Shown: positions 46,355-56,800 of the stretch, one piece after another | How the letters are laid out: each line of letters starts with the position of its first letter | How positions within the stretch are numbered: position 1 is the first letter of the stretch | From: Chlorogloea purpurea SAG 13.99 | GTDB lineage: Bacteria > Cyanobacteriota > Cyanobacteriia > Cyanobacteriales > Microcystaceae | Assembly (NCBI GenBank): GCA_016903695.1 | Contig: JADQBB010000006.1 | Coordinates: forward strand, 62,001-126,000 | Direction: 5' to 3' | DNA: 64,000 bases | Made by a program: the position numbers and the translations under genes | Notes under the pieces: model-generated | The model's input: the letters and a program-made list of their open reading frames with translations, nothing else | Told to the model about the DNA's origin: nothing | Databases searched by the model: none

Positions 46355-49300
46355 ATGTCAATACTACACGGTAGTTGGATTTTCCATCCCCTTGAAAGTT
46401 ATTTATTCGTTTGGGGTGAAGCATGGCAATCTTTAGGAGCAGAAAAAGCCGCTAACCATTCTCTCTCTGTACCGTCACATCCTTTCTGCTCGACCGTAGC
46501 CGAATTGGTTAAGTTATTACCCCGTGTTAATAAGTACGAAGAAACGTTTCAAGTATTAACATTACCGTCTTATTCGGCGGCGGGGGAAAAAAATCTTTTA
46601 CCCCTCCTATCCAATCAATCTTTGGAAGAAGGTAGCCCCCAAAAATCCCTCGCCCTCAGGCCCTGGCAAATTTCTGGAGTGAAATTGAAAGGTTGGCAAG
46701 CTCTACATTTTCTAGCGCGATTGCCCCTTTCCAGCTTATCTACGAGTGAATCTAATTCAGGGGCTGATTTACAGTTTTGGGCCCATTGTTATCGTTGGAG
46801 TTTGGATTTATTGGCTAGAGGTAAATTCGTACCGGCCCTTATGGAACAACCCCAAGTGAGAAGTTGTTGGTATCCCCTGTTAGACAGTACGATCGATCAA
46901 TCTCGTTTCGCCACTTTTAGCCAGACTATACCCCCCGTGTGCCGCAGTTACTCCGAGTCAGAAGTAGAGCCGTTAATCCTCGATTTTTTACGGAATGCGA
47001 TCGATATACAAGTTCGCCACTTTAACGATAATAACCCGACTTTCTCAAAAAATCTGATCGTGCAAACTTGGCTTAAGTCTTTAATTCAACCGGCCCCTCA
47101 ATTTGAATTAGGCCCCAAGCAATTACAACGCTTGGGCAACGCTTTCTATAATTGGACTCTACCGATACAAGAAAACTTGGTGACGGACAAATTGGGCAAC
47201 TTCGGCAAAAATTACAGAGTATGCTTAAAGTTACAACCCCCTAAAGAAGGAGATTTAGAAAACTGGCGGTTAAGTTACGGAATACAGGCTTTAGACGATG
47301 CAGAATTTTTGATCGGCGCTGAACACATTTGGACGATCGCAGAAGAACGATTTATCTACAAAAATAGAATTATTGACAACCCTCAAGAAATATTACTCAA
47401 AGGTTTGGGGATAGCCGCCAAGATTTACACTCCCGTCAAATCTAGTTTACAAGAAAGTCAACCTACAGGCTGTAACTTAGATCCGATACAGGTGTACGAA
47501 TTTATCAAAGCGATCGCCTGGCAGTTTGAAGACCAGGGATTAGGGATTAGTTTACCTCAAGGCTTAGCCCCAGGACTCAACGAACAGAGATTAGGGATTA
47601 AAATCGAAGCGAAAGTTACCCCTAAAAAAGGTGAGCGTCTGAATCTCAAAAGTTTAATCAATTACGAGTTAAAATTAATAGTCGGCGAAGAGACTATTTC
47701 CGAAAAAGAGTTAAACGATCTTCTCTCGAAAAAATCACCTATAGTAGAAGTAAATGGACAATGGCTGATGTTACAGCCCGCTGATGTAAGAGCAGCGCAA
47801 GCGATTTTAAGTAATAAAATAGACCCTTTAAATTTGTCAGTAGAAGACGCTTTGCGCCTTAGCAGCGATGGACATAATGTAATAGCTAAATTGCCGGTAG
47901 TTAAATTTGAAGCTTCCGGGATATTAAGGGAATTAATTAACGCTATTAATAATAACGAAGCGATCCAATTAATCCAGCAACCTAAGACGTTTAACGGCGA
48001 GTTACGTCCTTACCAAATCAAGGGCGTAAGTTGGTTAAGTTTTCTGGAAAAATGGGGTTTAGGAGCTTGTTTAGCAGATGATATGGGTTTGGGCAAAACT
48101 CTTCAATTAATCGCTTTACTGTTAGTGTTAAAAGAACAGGATATGTTGACCGGGCCGGTATTAGTAGTTTGCCCGACTTCCGTAGTTAATAACTGGGAAA
48201 GAGAGGTGAGAAAATTCGCCCCCGGTCTTTCCATAACCGTCCATCACGGCGAGAAAAGAGCTAAAGGTAAAGCTTTTAGTAAAGCTATAGAGAAGAAAGA
48301 TTTAGTGATTACCAGTTATTCCCTAGTATTTCGAGACGCTAACACTCTAGAGGCTATCGACTGGCGCGGCGTGGTATTAGATGAGGCGCAGAATATTAAA
48401 AACTCTGCGGCGAAACAGTCTCAATCGGTGCGGAAGTTAAAAGCAGGTTTTAAAATAGCTTTAACCGGTACTCCCGTCGAGAATCGCTTATCAGAGTTGT
48501 GGTCTATTTTAGACTTTCTTAATCCTGAATTTTTGGGCAATGCGACTTTTTTCCAGAGAAGATTCGCCATTCCTATCGAGAAATACGGGGATAAAGAGTC
48601 TTTGAATAGTTTACGCTCTCTGGTACGTCCTTTTATTCTACGACGCTTGAAAACTGATAAAACTATTATTCAGGATTTACCCGATAAGCAGGAGATGAAC
48701 GTTTTCTGCGGCTTGTCGGCGGAACAGGCGCAAATATATCAGAAATTAGTAGAAGATTCTTTAGTTCAAATAGATTCTAGTGATGGAATTCAGAGACACG
48801 GATTGATTTTAACTTTGTTAATGCAGTTAAAACAGGTGTGTAATCATCCCGGTCATTTCTTGAAAGAAAAAGTATTGAATTCAGCCAATCGATCGGGCAA
48901 ATTATTAAGATTACAAGAAATGTTAGAGGAGTTGGTAGAAGAGGGCGCTCGAGCTTTAATTTTTACTCAATTCGCCGAGTGGGGAAAATTGTTACAACCT
49001 TATTTGACTAAGACATTGGACAGAGAAGTTATATTTTTATACGGTTCGACCCCCCAAAAAGAAAGAGTGAAAATGGTAGATAGGTTTCAGAGCGATCCTA
49101 ATGGGCCGCCCATATTTATTTTATCTTTGAAAGCGGGAGGCACTGGCTTAAATTTAACGAGGGCGAATCATGTATTTCATGTGGATAGATGGTGGAATCC
49201 TGCGGTAGAGAATCAGGCGACCGATCGGGCGTTTCGTATCGGTCAAAAACAAAATGTGCAAGTGCATAAGTTTATTTCTACCGGTACATTGGAAGAGAAA

Positions 49301-49447
49301 ATCAACGATATTATCGAGAGCAAGAAACAATTAGCAGACCAAACGATCGACGCTGGGGAAAACTGGTTAACCCAGTTGGATACCAATCAATTAAGGAATT
49401 TATTACTGTTAGATAGATCCCGTATTATCGACGAGGAAGAAGTGTAA
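46355..49447 (+). CDS. SNF2-family DEAD/DEAH-box helicase-like ATPase
   Basis: 1030 residues. The N-terminal 450 or so residues match the SNF2-associated region found in bacterial members (DUF3670-like). The motor follows: ELRPYQIKGVSWLSFLE, Walker A LADDMGLGKTLQ (near 575), VVCPTSVVNNWEREV, the DEAQ box (VVLDEAQNIKN, near 675), ALTGTPVENRLSELWSIL, then the C-lobe with ILSLKAGGTGLNLTRANHVFHVDRWWNPAVENQATDRAFRIGQ. It is a DNA-dependent ATPase that probably remodels protein-DNA or transcription complexes, as RapA does. It is convergent with valS. Confidence 0.93.
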   Translation: MSILHGSWIFHPLESYLFVWGEAWQSLGAEKAANHSLSVPSHPFCSTVAELVKLLPRVNKYEETFQVLTLPSYSAAGEKNLLPLLSNQSLEEGSPQKSLALRPWQISGVKLKGWQALHFLARLPLSSLSTSESNSGADLQFWAHCYRWSLDLLARGKFVPALMEQPQVRSCWYPLLDSTIDQSRFATFSQTIPPVCRSYSESEVEPLILDFLRNAIDIQVRHFNDNNPTFSKNLIVQTWLKSLIQPAPQFELGPKQLQRLGNAFYNWTLPIQENLVTDKLGNFGKNYRVCLKLQPPKEGDLENWRLSYGIQALDDAEFLIGAEHIWTIAEERFIYKNRIIDNPQEILLKGLGIAAKIYTPVKSSLQESQPTGCNLDPIQVYEFIKAIAWQFEDQGLGISLPQGLAPGLNEQRLGIKIEAKVTPKKGERLNLKSLINYELKLIVGEETISEKELNDLLSKKSPIVEVNGQWLMLQPADVRAAQAILSNKIDPLNLSVEDALRLSSDGHNVIAKLPVVKFEASGILRELINAINNNEAIQLIQQPKTFNGELRPYQIKGVSWLSFLEKWGLGACLADDMGLGKTLQLIALLLVLKEQDMLTGPVLVVCPTSVVNNWEREVRKFAPGLSITVHHGEKRAKGKAFSKAIEKKDLVITSYSLVFRDANTLEAIDWRGVVLDEAQNIKNSAAKQSQSVRKLKAGFKIALTGTPVENRLSELWSILDFLNPEFLGNATFFQRRFAIPIEKYGDKESLNSLRSLVRPFILRRLKTDKTIIQDLPDKQEMNVFCGLSAEQAQIYQKLVEDSLVQIDSSDGIQRHGLILTLLMQLKQVCNHPGHFLKEKVLNSANRSGKLLRLQEMLEELVEEGARALIFTQFAEWGKLLQPYLTKTLDREVIFLYGSTPQKERVKMVDRFQSDPNGPPIFILSLKAGGTGLNLTRANHVFHVDRWWNPAVENQATDRAFRIGQKQNVQVHKFISTGTLEEKINDIIESKKQLADQTIDAGENWLTQLDTNQLRNLLLLDRSRIIDEEEV

Positions 49448-49484
49448 GTTAGGCTTATTACCTATTCCCCTTCTTCCAATTTTT
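49435..49484. terminator. Convergent-gene hairpin, possible bidirectional terminator
   Basis: GGAAGAAG (49435-49442) and CTTCTTCC (49470-49477) are exact complements around a loop that can form an inner TAAG/CTTA stem; the plus strand continues AATTTTTT. It spans the last codons of both the SNF2 gene and valS. The loop is long, so strength is uncertain. Confidence 0.35.
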
Positions 49485-52191
49485 TCAGTCGGTCTCGCAG
49501 AATTTCCGCCGCTGTTTGGGCTTCTGCCAAAGCTTCTTCGGTTTTCTGCACTAACTCTGGGGGTGCTTTATCTTTAAATTTCGGGTTGACCAATTTATCG
49601 CTCAGTACCTTTATATCGGCTTCCACTTTAGTTAAACTCTTGGTTAATTTCTGACGCAGTTTTTCAATATCTACCATCCCGGATAGAGGTAAGAGAATTT
49701 GAATCGTGCCTACTACAGATGCTATGGCTTGTTTCACGGGAGCGTCTAAACTAGGAGTAAGAGTTAAATTTTCTACTTTCCCTATCTCTTCAATATAAAC
49801 CCGACCTTTTTCTAAAGTGGCTAATTCTTCGGGGTTTTCCGATTGCATGATGACGGTTACTTTCAGACCCTGTTTCACATCGGCTTCGGCGCGGAGATTA
49901 CGAATACTGCGGATAGATTGAATCAACAGTTCAAAAGCGCTTTCTAGTTCTGGATCGATCGTAGTAGGATCGGAGAGGGGATAACTCTGTAAAGCCAATA
50001 CCCGATCATTTTCCCGGGTCAGATTATGCCAGATTTCCTCGGTGATATGGGGCATGAAGGGATGTAATAACCCCAAAATACCCTCTAACACGAAAGCTAG
50101 AGTTTGTTGGGCCGTCAGGCGAGAGAGAGACTCTCGATCGTGCCATAAACGAGATTTGACTAACTCGATATACCAATCACAAAAATCGCCCCAGATGAAC
50201 TCGTATAAACCCTTGGCCGCTTCTCCGAAAGCGTAATTATCCAGATAATCCCGCGTCTGTTTCACCACTCCGTGAAAGCGAGACAGAATCCATTTATCAG
50301 ATAATTCCAGATTTTCCAGGAGGGGTTTGCCGAACTCGGTAGGAGTTTTACCATCGAGATTCATCATCACGAAGCGGGAAGCATTCCACAGTTTATTGGC
50401 GAAATTGCGGGAAGCTTCTACAGATTCTGATTCATCGGTTTTGCGATTATATTGCAGGCTGATGTCTTGCCCCGCACCTGCCACTTCACGAATGAGAGTG
50501 TATCTTAAGGCATCTGTACCGTATTTAGCGATCAGAATCAGCGGGTCAATACCATTGTTAGCCGATTTGGACATCTTCTTACCGTTTTCGTCCCTGACTA
50601 AGCCGTGAATGTACACATCCTTAAAGGGCATTTTACCTGTGAAATAACCCGCCATCATCGTCATTCTCGCCACCCAGAAGAAGATGATGTCAAAACCGGT
50701 GACGAGGGTAGTAGTGGGGTAATAGGTTTGTAAATCGATAGTATCATCGGGCCATCCCATAGTCGAGAAAGGCCACAAACCCGATGAAAACCAAGTATCC
50801 AATACATCTGGATCTTGTTCGAGTGTAATATGGGGGCCGTATAATTCTTGAGCTTTAGAGAGAGCTTGAGCCGCGTCACGGGCTACGATAAAGGGAGTAT
50901 CATCGGTAATCTCGCCGCTGGTTTCACTAACCACGTACCAAGCGGGTATTTGATGCCCCCACCATAGTTGACGGGAGATACACCAATCTTTTAACTTGAC
51001 CAACCAATCTCGATAAACTTTCGTCCAACGTTCGGGAACGAAATGGGGTGAAGCCCCTTCATCTAGACAGTTGAGGGCGAATGTGGATAGCGGTTCGATC
51101 TTCACGAACCATTGGGTAGATAATAAAGGCTCTACGGGTACTTTACCTCTTTCGCTATAGGGGACGCTGTGGCGATAATTCTCGATTTTCACGAGGTATC
51201 CCCCTTCATCTAAAGCTTTAACAACATTTTTCCTGGCTTTAAATCGGTCTTGTCCGGCGAAGTCCCCTGCATTCTCGTTGAGACTGCCATTTTTATTCAT
51301 GATATTGATAAAGGGTAAATCGTGGCGTTTCCCCATTTCAAAATCATTCGGGTCGTGGGCTGGTGTTACTTTAACGCATCCCGTACCGAATTGCGGGTCT
51401 ACTAATTCGTCAGCGATGATGGGTATTTCTCGACCCATTAAAGGTAGTGTAACGGTTTTACCGACCAGATGGAGATAACGATCGTCCGTGGGATTAACAG
51501 CAACCGCCGTATCACCTAACATCGTTTCCGGGCGGGTTGTGGCTACTTCTAGATAACCACTGCCATCGGTTAGGGGATAACGGAAGTGCCAAAGATTCCC
51601 ATCTACTTCCTTACTATCCACTTCTAAATCTGATACGGCCGATTGCGATTCAGGACACCAGTTGACTAAATATTGTCCGCGATATATTAATCCGTCTTTG
51701 TAGAGTTTTATGAAAGCAGTTTTTACCGCTGACGATAAGCCTTCATCCATCGTGAATCTTTCTCGCGTCCAATCTACGGAGACACCCAGACGGCGGAGTT
51801 GATTAACTATAGTGCTGCCCGATTCTTCTTTCCACTGCCAAGCGCGCTGCAGGAATTTCTCTCTACCTAATTCGTGGCGGTTGGTTTTTTCTTCTTTGAG
51901 TTGTTTATCTAAAATTGCTTGTACTGCTATACTGGCGTGATCTGTGCCAGGTAGCCAGAGTGTGTTCTTTCCTATCATGCGCTGATAGCGTATTAAGGTA
52001 TCGATCAAGGCTTCTTCAAAAGCGTGGCCCATGTGGAGACTGCCCGTCACATTCGGGGGAGGGATGACCACGCAGAAAGGTGTGCCGCCTTTTTCGGGAT
52101 TAGCTTTAAATATTTGTTTGTCTTCCCAGTAATGCTGCCATTTAGCTTCTGTTGTTTTAGGATCGTATTGGGTGGGAATGTCAAGAGTCAT
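49462..52191 (-). CDS. valS: Valyl-tRNA synthetase
   Basis: 909 residues, normal for the family. ValS charges tRNA-Val with valine and edits misactivated threonine. The class I signatures are the HIGH-type [14 protein letters not shown] (near 50-60) and [13 protein letters not shown] (near 537). The editing domain contains [17 protein letters not shown], and the anticodon-binding part has [19 protein letters not shown]-terminal coiled coil (about 835-909) is the tRNA-binding arm. The start [22 protein letters not shown] is typical. It is divergent from the Uma2 gene. Confidence 0.98.
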   Translation of the reverse strand: MTLDIPTQYDPKTTEAKWQHYWEDKQIFKANPEKGGTPFCVVIPPPNVTGSLHMGHAFEEALIDTLIRYQRMIGKNTLWLPGTDHASIAVQAILDKQLKEEKTNRHELGREKFLQRAWQWKEESGSTIVNQLRRLGVSVDWTRERFTMDEGLSSAVKTAFIKLYKDGLIYRGQYLVNWCPESQSAVSDLEVDSKEVDGNLWHFRYPLTDGSGYLEVATTRPETMLGDTAVAVNPTDDRYLHLVGKTVTLPLMGREIPIIADELVDPQFGTGCVKVTPAHDPNDFEMGKRHDLPFINIMNKNGSLNENAGDFAGQDRFKARKNVVKALDEGGYLVKIENYRHSVPYSERGKVPVEPLLSTQWFVKIEPLSTFALNCLDEGASPHFVPERWTKVYRDWLVKLKDWCISRQLWWGHQIPAWYVVSETSGEITDDTPFIVARDAAQALSKAQELYGPHITLEQDPDVLDTWFSSGLWPFSTMGWPDDTIDLQTYYPTTTLVTGFDIIFFWVARMTMMAGYFTGKMPFKDVYIHGLVRDENGKKMSKSANNGIDPLILIAKYGTDALRYTLIREVAGAGQDISLQYNRKTDESESVEASRNFANKLWNASRFVMMNLDGKTPTEFGKPLLENLELSDKWILSRFHGVVKQTRDYLDNYAFGEAAKGLYEFIWGDFCDWYIELVKSRLWHDRESLSRLTAQQTLAFVLEGILGLLHPFMPHITEEIWHNLTRENDRVLALQSYPLSDPTTIDPELESAFELLIQSIRSIRNLRAEADVKQGLKVTVIMQSENPEELATLEKGRVYIEEIGKVENLTLTPSLDAPVKQAIASVVGTIQILLPLSGMVDIEKLRQKLTKSLTKVEADIKVLSDKLVNPKFKDKAPPELVQKTEEALAEAQTAAEILRDRLKKLEEGE

Positions 52192-52288
52192 CGCGCTTAC
52201 AGGAAATTTCCGAACAGGTTCTTTTAAAATTGTGCCACACTGTTGCTATGGTTTGATTGTATCGCCGGACAAGGGGGCGCGCCCAGTT

Positions 52289-52933
52289 ATGAGATCGATC
52301 GCTATCAACGATACTAGTTTGCTCATCGACCCAGGTAGTGAGGTAATTTTATCTTTTCAGTCCTGGTCGGATTACGAACAATTATTGGGACTCCGTGATG
52401 AAGGGGTTTTACCTAAAATTTACTTTAATGCTGATTCGGGAAAAATTAGATTGATGTCCCCTTTACCTAGTCACGGCAATCGAGTCGATACGCTTAAAAG
52501 TTTGATTAAAATTTTGTTACATCATTACAACAAAGACTTTCAAAGTTTTGACCCTATCACTCTAACTAAAATTTCCCGAGCAGGGGTTGAACCAGATGGG
52601 TGTTTCTACGTTGACAATTATTCGGCTATTTTAGGTAAGGATAAAATAGATTTAACTATCGACCCTCCTCCAGATTTAGCCCTCGAGGTAGATATTACTT
52701 CTAGAACTAATCCCGATGATTATAGCTCGATCGCTGTTCCTGAATTATGGATTTATAGACCTCCCCAGTTATTAATTTACGTTTTAAGTGGGGAGCAATA
52801 CGACGAAAAAGAGCGAAGCACTTTATTTTCAGAGATCGATATTAAAAATATTTTACCTACCTATATAGAGCGAGCCTGGTTACAAGGGTCGAGTTTAGCC
52901 CTGCGGGAATTTGAACTATTTTTAATTCCATGA
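52289..52933 (+). CDS. Uma2-family (DUF820) putative restriction-endonuclease-like protein
   Basis: 214 residues from the ATG at 52289; a frame open from 52172 would overlap the valS start. The PD-(D/E)XK-like Uma2 core is visible: YFNADSGKIRLMSPLPSHGNRVDTLKSLI, KISRAGVEPDGCFYVDN, and PPPDLALEVDITSRTNPDDYSSIAVPELWIYRPPQLLIYVL. The PDG, EVD and later residues fit the acidic/basic active-site pattern. The family is greatly expanded in cyanobacteria, often mobile or of unknown role. It is convergent with and adjacent to corA. Confidence 0.9.
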   Translation: MRSIAINDTSLLIDPGSEVILSFQSWSDYEQLLGLRDEGVLPKIYFNADSGKIRLMSPLPSHGNRVDTLKSLIKILLHHYNKDFQSFDPITLTKISRAGVEPDGCFYVDNYSAILGKDKIDLTIDPPPDLALEVDITSRTNPDDYSSIAVPELWIYRPPQLLIYVLSGEQYDEKERSTLFSEIDIKNILPTYIERAWLQGSSLALREFELFLIP

Positions 52934-54106
52934 CTAGCGAAGCTTGACGGCGGATTTATCATCATCATCCACATACATAGATTTAAACCAACCTTTGCGC
53001 CAGAAATAATAAACTAACCCCAGCGCCACCAGTAACATCGCCCCCAGACAGGCGAAATAACCCAAAGGCCATTTCAACTCTGGCATATTTTCAAAGTTCA
53101 TCCCGTATACACCGGCGATAAAAGTCAGGGGATTGAAGATAGTGGCGATAACCGTCAAAAACTTCATGATTTCATTGAGTTTATTGCCCATCGAGGAGAT
53201 ATAAACATCCATTAAACTTGCGGCTAACTCTCGATAAGCTTCGATGATTTCCAGTATTTGGATTACATGGTCATAACAATCCCGGTAGTAAATTTGAATA
53301 TCATGGGCGATCAACCCATTATTATCGCGCATCAAAAGATTCAACACATTACGCATCGGCCAGATCAAGCGGCGTAAAGATAATAATTCCCGCCGCACAT
53401 TGTACAATTCCTGCATCATATGTCGGGTGGGCTGATGGATGATATTATCTTCTAAGGCTTCGATTCTTTCTTCGTAATGTTCGATAACGGGAAAATAATT
53501 ATCGATCACCGAGTCTAGTAATAAATAAGTTAAATAATCGGATCCTAACTCCCTAATTTTTCCCTGTGCGCTGCGGATTTTGTCTCTAACAGTATCGAAA
53601 CAATCGTGTAATTCTTCTTCTTGAAAAGTCAAGAGAAGATTTTTACCTAGAATAAAACCTACTTGTTCGGTTTCAAAACCCTCCCCATCATCGTTAAGCC
53701 TTACCATATGGGCTATGATCAGCATTTTATCGTTATAATCTTCTAGCTTGGTTCTTTGGGGTACATTAACCACATCCTCCAATAATAATGGATGAAGGTG
53801 AAAAATTTCTCCTACTTGTTTCAATACCGTTTCACTTCCCAAACCCTGAATATCCATCCAAGAAACGGTATTAGTACCGAGATAGGGAGTGCAGGCATTA
53901 GGAGTCATATCCACTTTCCGAATAGCCTGCTCCACATTGTAATCGATCAAGATAATCTTAGACGGATTAGCATCGGGTTCAATAACTAATGTGCCTGGTT
54001 CATTACCAGGTTTATCATAAAAATAATCAAAATAATCTTCCTCGTCATCCTCTTCCTGTTTGGGGCGAAATGATAAAAATTCATCTTCAGCGCGAAATTG
54101 AACCAT
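52934..54106 (-). CDS. corA: Magnesium/cobalt transporter CorA
   Basis: 390 residues. A large cytoplasmic N-terminal domain (about 60-320) contains SWMDIQGLGSETVLKQVGEIFHLHPLLLEDVVN and the long stalk helix. Two C-terminal membrane helices follow, with the signature YGMNFENMPEL between them (near residue 340) that forms the pore entrance. CorA pentamers take up Mg2+ and also carry Co2+ and Ni2+. The N-terminus carries an acidic stretch (QEEDDEEDYFDYFYD) unlike short CorA versions. The gene is divergent from the DUF3370 gene. Confidence 0.95.
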   Translation of the reverse strand: MVQFRAEDEFLSFRPKQEEDDEEDYFDYFYDKPGNEPGTLVIEPDANPSKIILIDYNVEQAIRKVDMTPNACTPYLGTNTVSWMDIQGLGSETVLKQVGEIFHLHPLLLEDVVNVPQRTKLEDYNDKMLIIAHMVRLNDDGEGFETEQVGFILGKNLLLTFQEEELHDCFDTVRDKIRSAQGKIRELGSDYLTYLLLDSVIDNYFPVIEHYEERIEALEDNIIHQPTRHMMQELYNVRRELLSLRRLIWPMRNVLNLLMRDNNGLIAHDIQIYYRDCYDHVIQILEIIEAYRELAASLMDVYISSMGNKLNEIMKFLTVIATIFNPLTFIAGVYGMNFENMPELKWPLGYFACLGAMLLVALGLVYYFWRKGWFKSMYVDDDDKSAVKLR

Positions 54107-54151
54107 AACCTATCCTTAATCCCAGATCATGTAACTCAAGAATTTTAGTGT

Positions 54152-54179
54152 AAATTGAGAAAGAAAGTCTTCTCAATTT
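54152..54179 (+). promoter_or_regulatory. 10-bp hairpin just before the DUF3370 start
   Basis: AAATTGAGAA (54152-54161) and TTCTCAATTT (54170-54179) pair perfectly around an 8-base loop, ending seven bases before the ATG at 54187. It occupies the place of a ribosome site, so it could affect translation or be a terminator from the corA side. The effect is unknown. Confidence 0.5.
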
Positions 54180-54186
54180 TCATTGG

Positions 54187-55533
54187 ATGTTTATATTTAA
54201 TCCCATAATCGCTCAAATACCCGATGTTGCCCCGCCTACTCCACAAGAAATTATTCAACCCCAAACCGTTAGACCTTTACCCGGTAGTCTAGACAATATT
54301 CCCGTCTTCAACAGCAATAGTCCCGAATTAGTCCTCAACGAAGGAATATTACTATCCACATTTCCAGGCGACGGTAAACAATACCCCCAAGCCCATTTAA
54401 ATTTCGCTTTCACCGGGCGTTTCGATATATTCGCCCATCACGTAGCCCGGGCCCCCTCACCGGATAACTTGAGAAGCCTCTATATCGCCATCGTCGTATA
54501 TAACCCGAATAATAAACCGGTGACGATCGATATTCTCCAAGCCAGCACCTATTTAAGTCAACCCGACGCACCCTTTATCGACTTGCCCCCCCAAGTACAG
54601 GATTATGAGGGTAGAGTCTACGCCGGGCCGGGAAGTAGAGTGGCGGGAGATATATTGAGGGGATATAGAGACCCACAATTTCCCCCCAGTATCACCCTCG
54701 CAGGGGGCGAAACGGGTTTATTGATGAATCTGCCCATACCCGTGAAAGATTTAACACCGCCCTTGAACGGTCGATCGACTTACCTACGCCTTAATAGTAG
54801 TGATAAAGTATATGTAGCCAGCCTGAGTCTCTACGCCCCCGTAGACGAAACGGGAAATGAACGCGCCCCCAACATAAACGAATGGCAAAGTGTTTTAACC
54901 AACGCTAATCTAGTAACACCGAGGGATAAAGTACCTACCCTACCCGAACAAATCGGCGGTATAGTTTACGGGCGGGTAGCGGGAGTTACTAAAGGTTCTC
55001 AATGGCAGGCGCAACTCACGGACGACCTGTCGTCCACCTTAACCATTTCCGATAAAGGTCAATCTTTTTCTTACGGTATCAGCACTTTAGAAGGGGGAAA
55101 ACTAGGTACGGATCAAAGCCAGAGTGCGCCGATCTTAGCTCGTTATCACGATACTGCGTATAAATCTCACGGTAACTATGGAGTGCAATATAATCTCACC
55201 CTACCACTGTATAACCCCACCAGTAACCTGCAAACCGTGACCATTTCTCTGCAAACGCCCATCAAACAGGAAAAATTAGACGGGGGTTTACGCTTTTTAA
55301 ATGGAGTTGTTTCACCGGTTTTTTACCGCGGCCCGGTTAGAGTTAGTTATAAGGATAATTATGGACAACAGCAGAGCAAATATTTTCATATTGTACAGCG
55401 TCGGGGTGAGAAAGGGAGTCCGCTATTAATACTGAGTCTCGAACCGCAACAGACGAAAGAGGTACAGATAGATTTAATCTATCCCCCCGATGCTACTCCA
55501 CCCCAAGTTCTGACCATCACTACTGAAAATTAA
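54187..55533 (+). CDS. DUF3370 family protein
   Basis: 448 residues. A very short hydrophobic start (MFIFNPIIAQ) is followed by PTPQEIIQPQTVRPLPGSLDNIPVFNSNSPELVLNEGILLSTFPGDGKQYP and TGRFDIFAHHVARAPSPDNLRSLYIAIVVYNPN, the hallmark of the cyanobacterial DUF3370 family. The rest is beta-rich. It is probably exported and associated with the cell surface, although the signal sequence is unusually short. No Shine-Dalgarno site is visible; a hairpin lies in its place. The function is unknown. Confidence 0.88.
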   Translation: MFIFNPIIAQIPDVAPPTPQEIIQPQTVRPLPGSLDNIPVFNSNSPELVLNEGILLSTFPGDGKQYPQAHLNFAFTGRFDIFAHHVARAPSPDNLRSLYIAIVVYNPNNKPVTIDILQASTYLSQPDAPFIDLPPQVQDYEGRVYAGPGSRVAGDILRGYRDPQFPPSITLAGGETGLLMNLPIPVKDLTPPLNGRSTYLRLNSSDKVYVASLSLYAPVDETGNERAPNINEWQSVLTNANLVTPRDKVPTLPEQIGGIVYGRVAGVTKGSQWQAQLTDDLSSTLTISDKGQSFSYGISTLEGGKLGTDQSQSAPILARYHDTAYKSHGNYGVQYNLTLPLYNPTSNLQTVTISLQTPIKQEKLDGGLRFLNGVVSPVFYRGPVRVSYKDNYGQQQSKYFHIVQRRGEKGSPLLILSLEPQQTKEVQIDLIYPPDATPPQVLTITTEN

Positions 55534-55678
55534 GCGGTGTGATAACTCGAAAATAACTAAAATAAGCCTAAAAATGACTTCCAAAGAAGTATAAAACTAT
55601 TGATTAAATTATAGCTTTCTACTCTTGGATAGGGGGTCTATGCTAAAATAAAATTATCAAGAAATCTAAACTATTTTA

Positions 55679-55708
55679 TTTACTTGGCTCTTGGATGTTT
55701 TCTATACT
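55679..55708 (+). promoter_or_regulatory. Sigma-70-type promoter abutting the glycosyltransferase start
   Basis: TTTACT (55679-55684) and TATACT (55703-55708) are spaced by 18 bases. The -10 box ends only ten bases before the ATG at 55719, so a transcript from here would have almost no leader. Confidence 0.45.
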
Positions 55709-55718
55709 AATTTAACCT

Positions 55719-56774
55719 ATGGAAATTTTTCATAAAGGATTAACAGAAATATTACTGATAAATAACTATTTAACAAAGCATAAGTTCGGATTTTTAACCA
55801 TAGAGTGTCCTCTACCGCAAATATTAAAAAAAATTACACAAGCTTTACCTAGCTATTCCTTAGGCTTGCAATTAAGAAGAGAGTATCGTCATTTGCAGAT
55901 GGGCATAAAAGCCTTATCAATGAAAGACATTGATAGTATTTTTGTTTTAGAAGCTTATAATCAGCACTTATTATTTTTGCTACCCATGTTAATATCAACG
56001 GGGAAAAATATTTTTATTGGTATTCACGGGAATCAACAATTCGCCCAAGAAAATAAAGTTAAGGCTCTGGGCTTTGAATATTTACAGTTTTATTTAAAAA
56101 ATTTTCCCAAGGTTAAAGTAGTTTTATTAGAAGTAGGCGATCATTTAGTCCCAGAGAAATTTAGATTCCCTCAAAATTCTCAATTGGTAATTCCTCACCC
56201 GATGCTGGGTGATGTCGAACCTCGCCTGAAATACGGAGAAAGACGAAATAGTTCAGAAAAAATTAAAATTGGTTTAACCGGAATTATCCGTCCCGATAAG
56301 CCTATTGACAAAATTTTGAAAAAACTCCAAAAGTTTATAACGCTAAATCAAGACTCATTTGAGTTAATTATTGGCACTCCGTTACGAGAAAAACCCGCTT
56401 ATTTAGAAAGTTTAGATATTACTCTAAGAGACACTACCAAGGATGAAGATTATTTAAACTTATTAAAAGAGTTGGATATTTTAGTCGTGGATTATGATAA
56501 AAAACGATATTATTATCGTGCCAGCGGAGTAATTAGCGACGCTGTTTCTTGCGGATGTTATATTATCGCCCCTGATTATCCCCTGATCGAACATCAAATT
56601 ACTTGGCCCGCTATTGTAGGAAATACATTTACCGACCTCAGTCAATTAGATGAACTCTTGATAAAAGCGACTGAGCAAATTAAATCAATAGGAAAAGATA
56701 ATAACTGGCGATGGAGAGAAAAGCGGTCTGCTAAATATATTGCTGAACTTTTATCCCTTAACTTAGATAATTAA
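55719..56774 (+). CDS. GT-B glycosyltransferase-like protein, AT-rich
   Basis: 351 residues. The second half resembles a GT4 donor domain: KIKIGLTGIIRPDKPIDKILKKLQKF, LIIGTPLREKPAYLESL, YLNLLKELDILVVDYDKKRYYYRASGVISDAVSCGCYIIAPDYPLIEHQ. The first half has FVLEAYNQHLLFLLPMLISTGKNIFIGIHGN, like an acceptor domain. Base composition is visibly lower in GC than the neighbours. It has no Shine-Dalgarno site and a promoter that ends ten bases before the ATG. It is convergent with a polysaccharide gene set. Transfer from another source is plausible. The sugar specificity is unknown. Confidence 0.7.
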   Translation: MEIFHKGLTEILLINNYLTKHKFGFLTIECPLPQILKKITQALPSYSLGLQLRREYRHLQMGIKALSMKDIDSIFVLEAYNQHLLFLLPMLISTGKNIFIGIHGNQQFAQENKVKALGFEYLQFYLKNFPKVKVVLLEVGDHLVPEKFRFPQNSQLVIPHPMLGDVEPRLKYGERRNSSEKIKIGLTGIIRPDKPIDKILKKLQKFITLNQDSFELIIGTPLREKPAYLESLDITLRDTTKDEDYLNLLKELDILVVDYDKKRYYYRASGVISDAVSCGCYIIAPDYPLIEHQITWPAIVGNTFTDLSQLDELLIKATEQIKSIGKDNNWRWREKRSAKYIAELLSLNLDN

Positions 56775-56800
56775 TGTCCATAACCTATAATTCCACATAT

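Noticed and set aside
54187-54220. Truncated signal peptide of the DUF3370 protein as evidence of a frameshift
   Set aside because: The upstream frame reaches a stop within a dozen codons without a better start, and short hydrophobic starts seem normal for this family.
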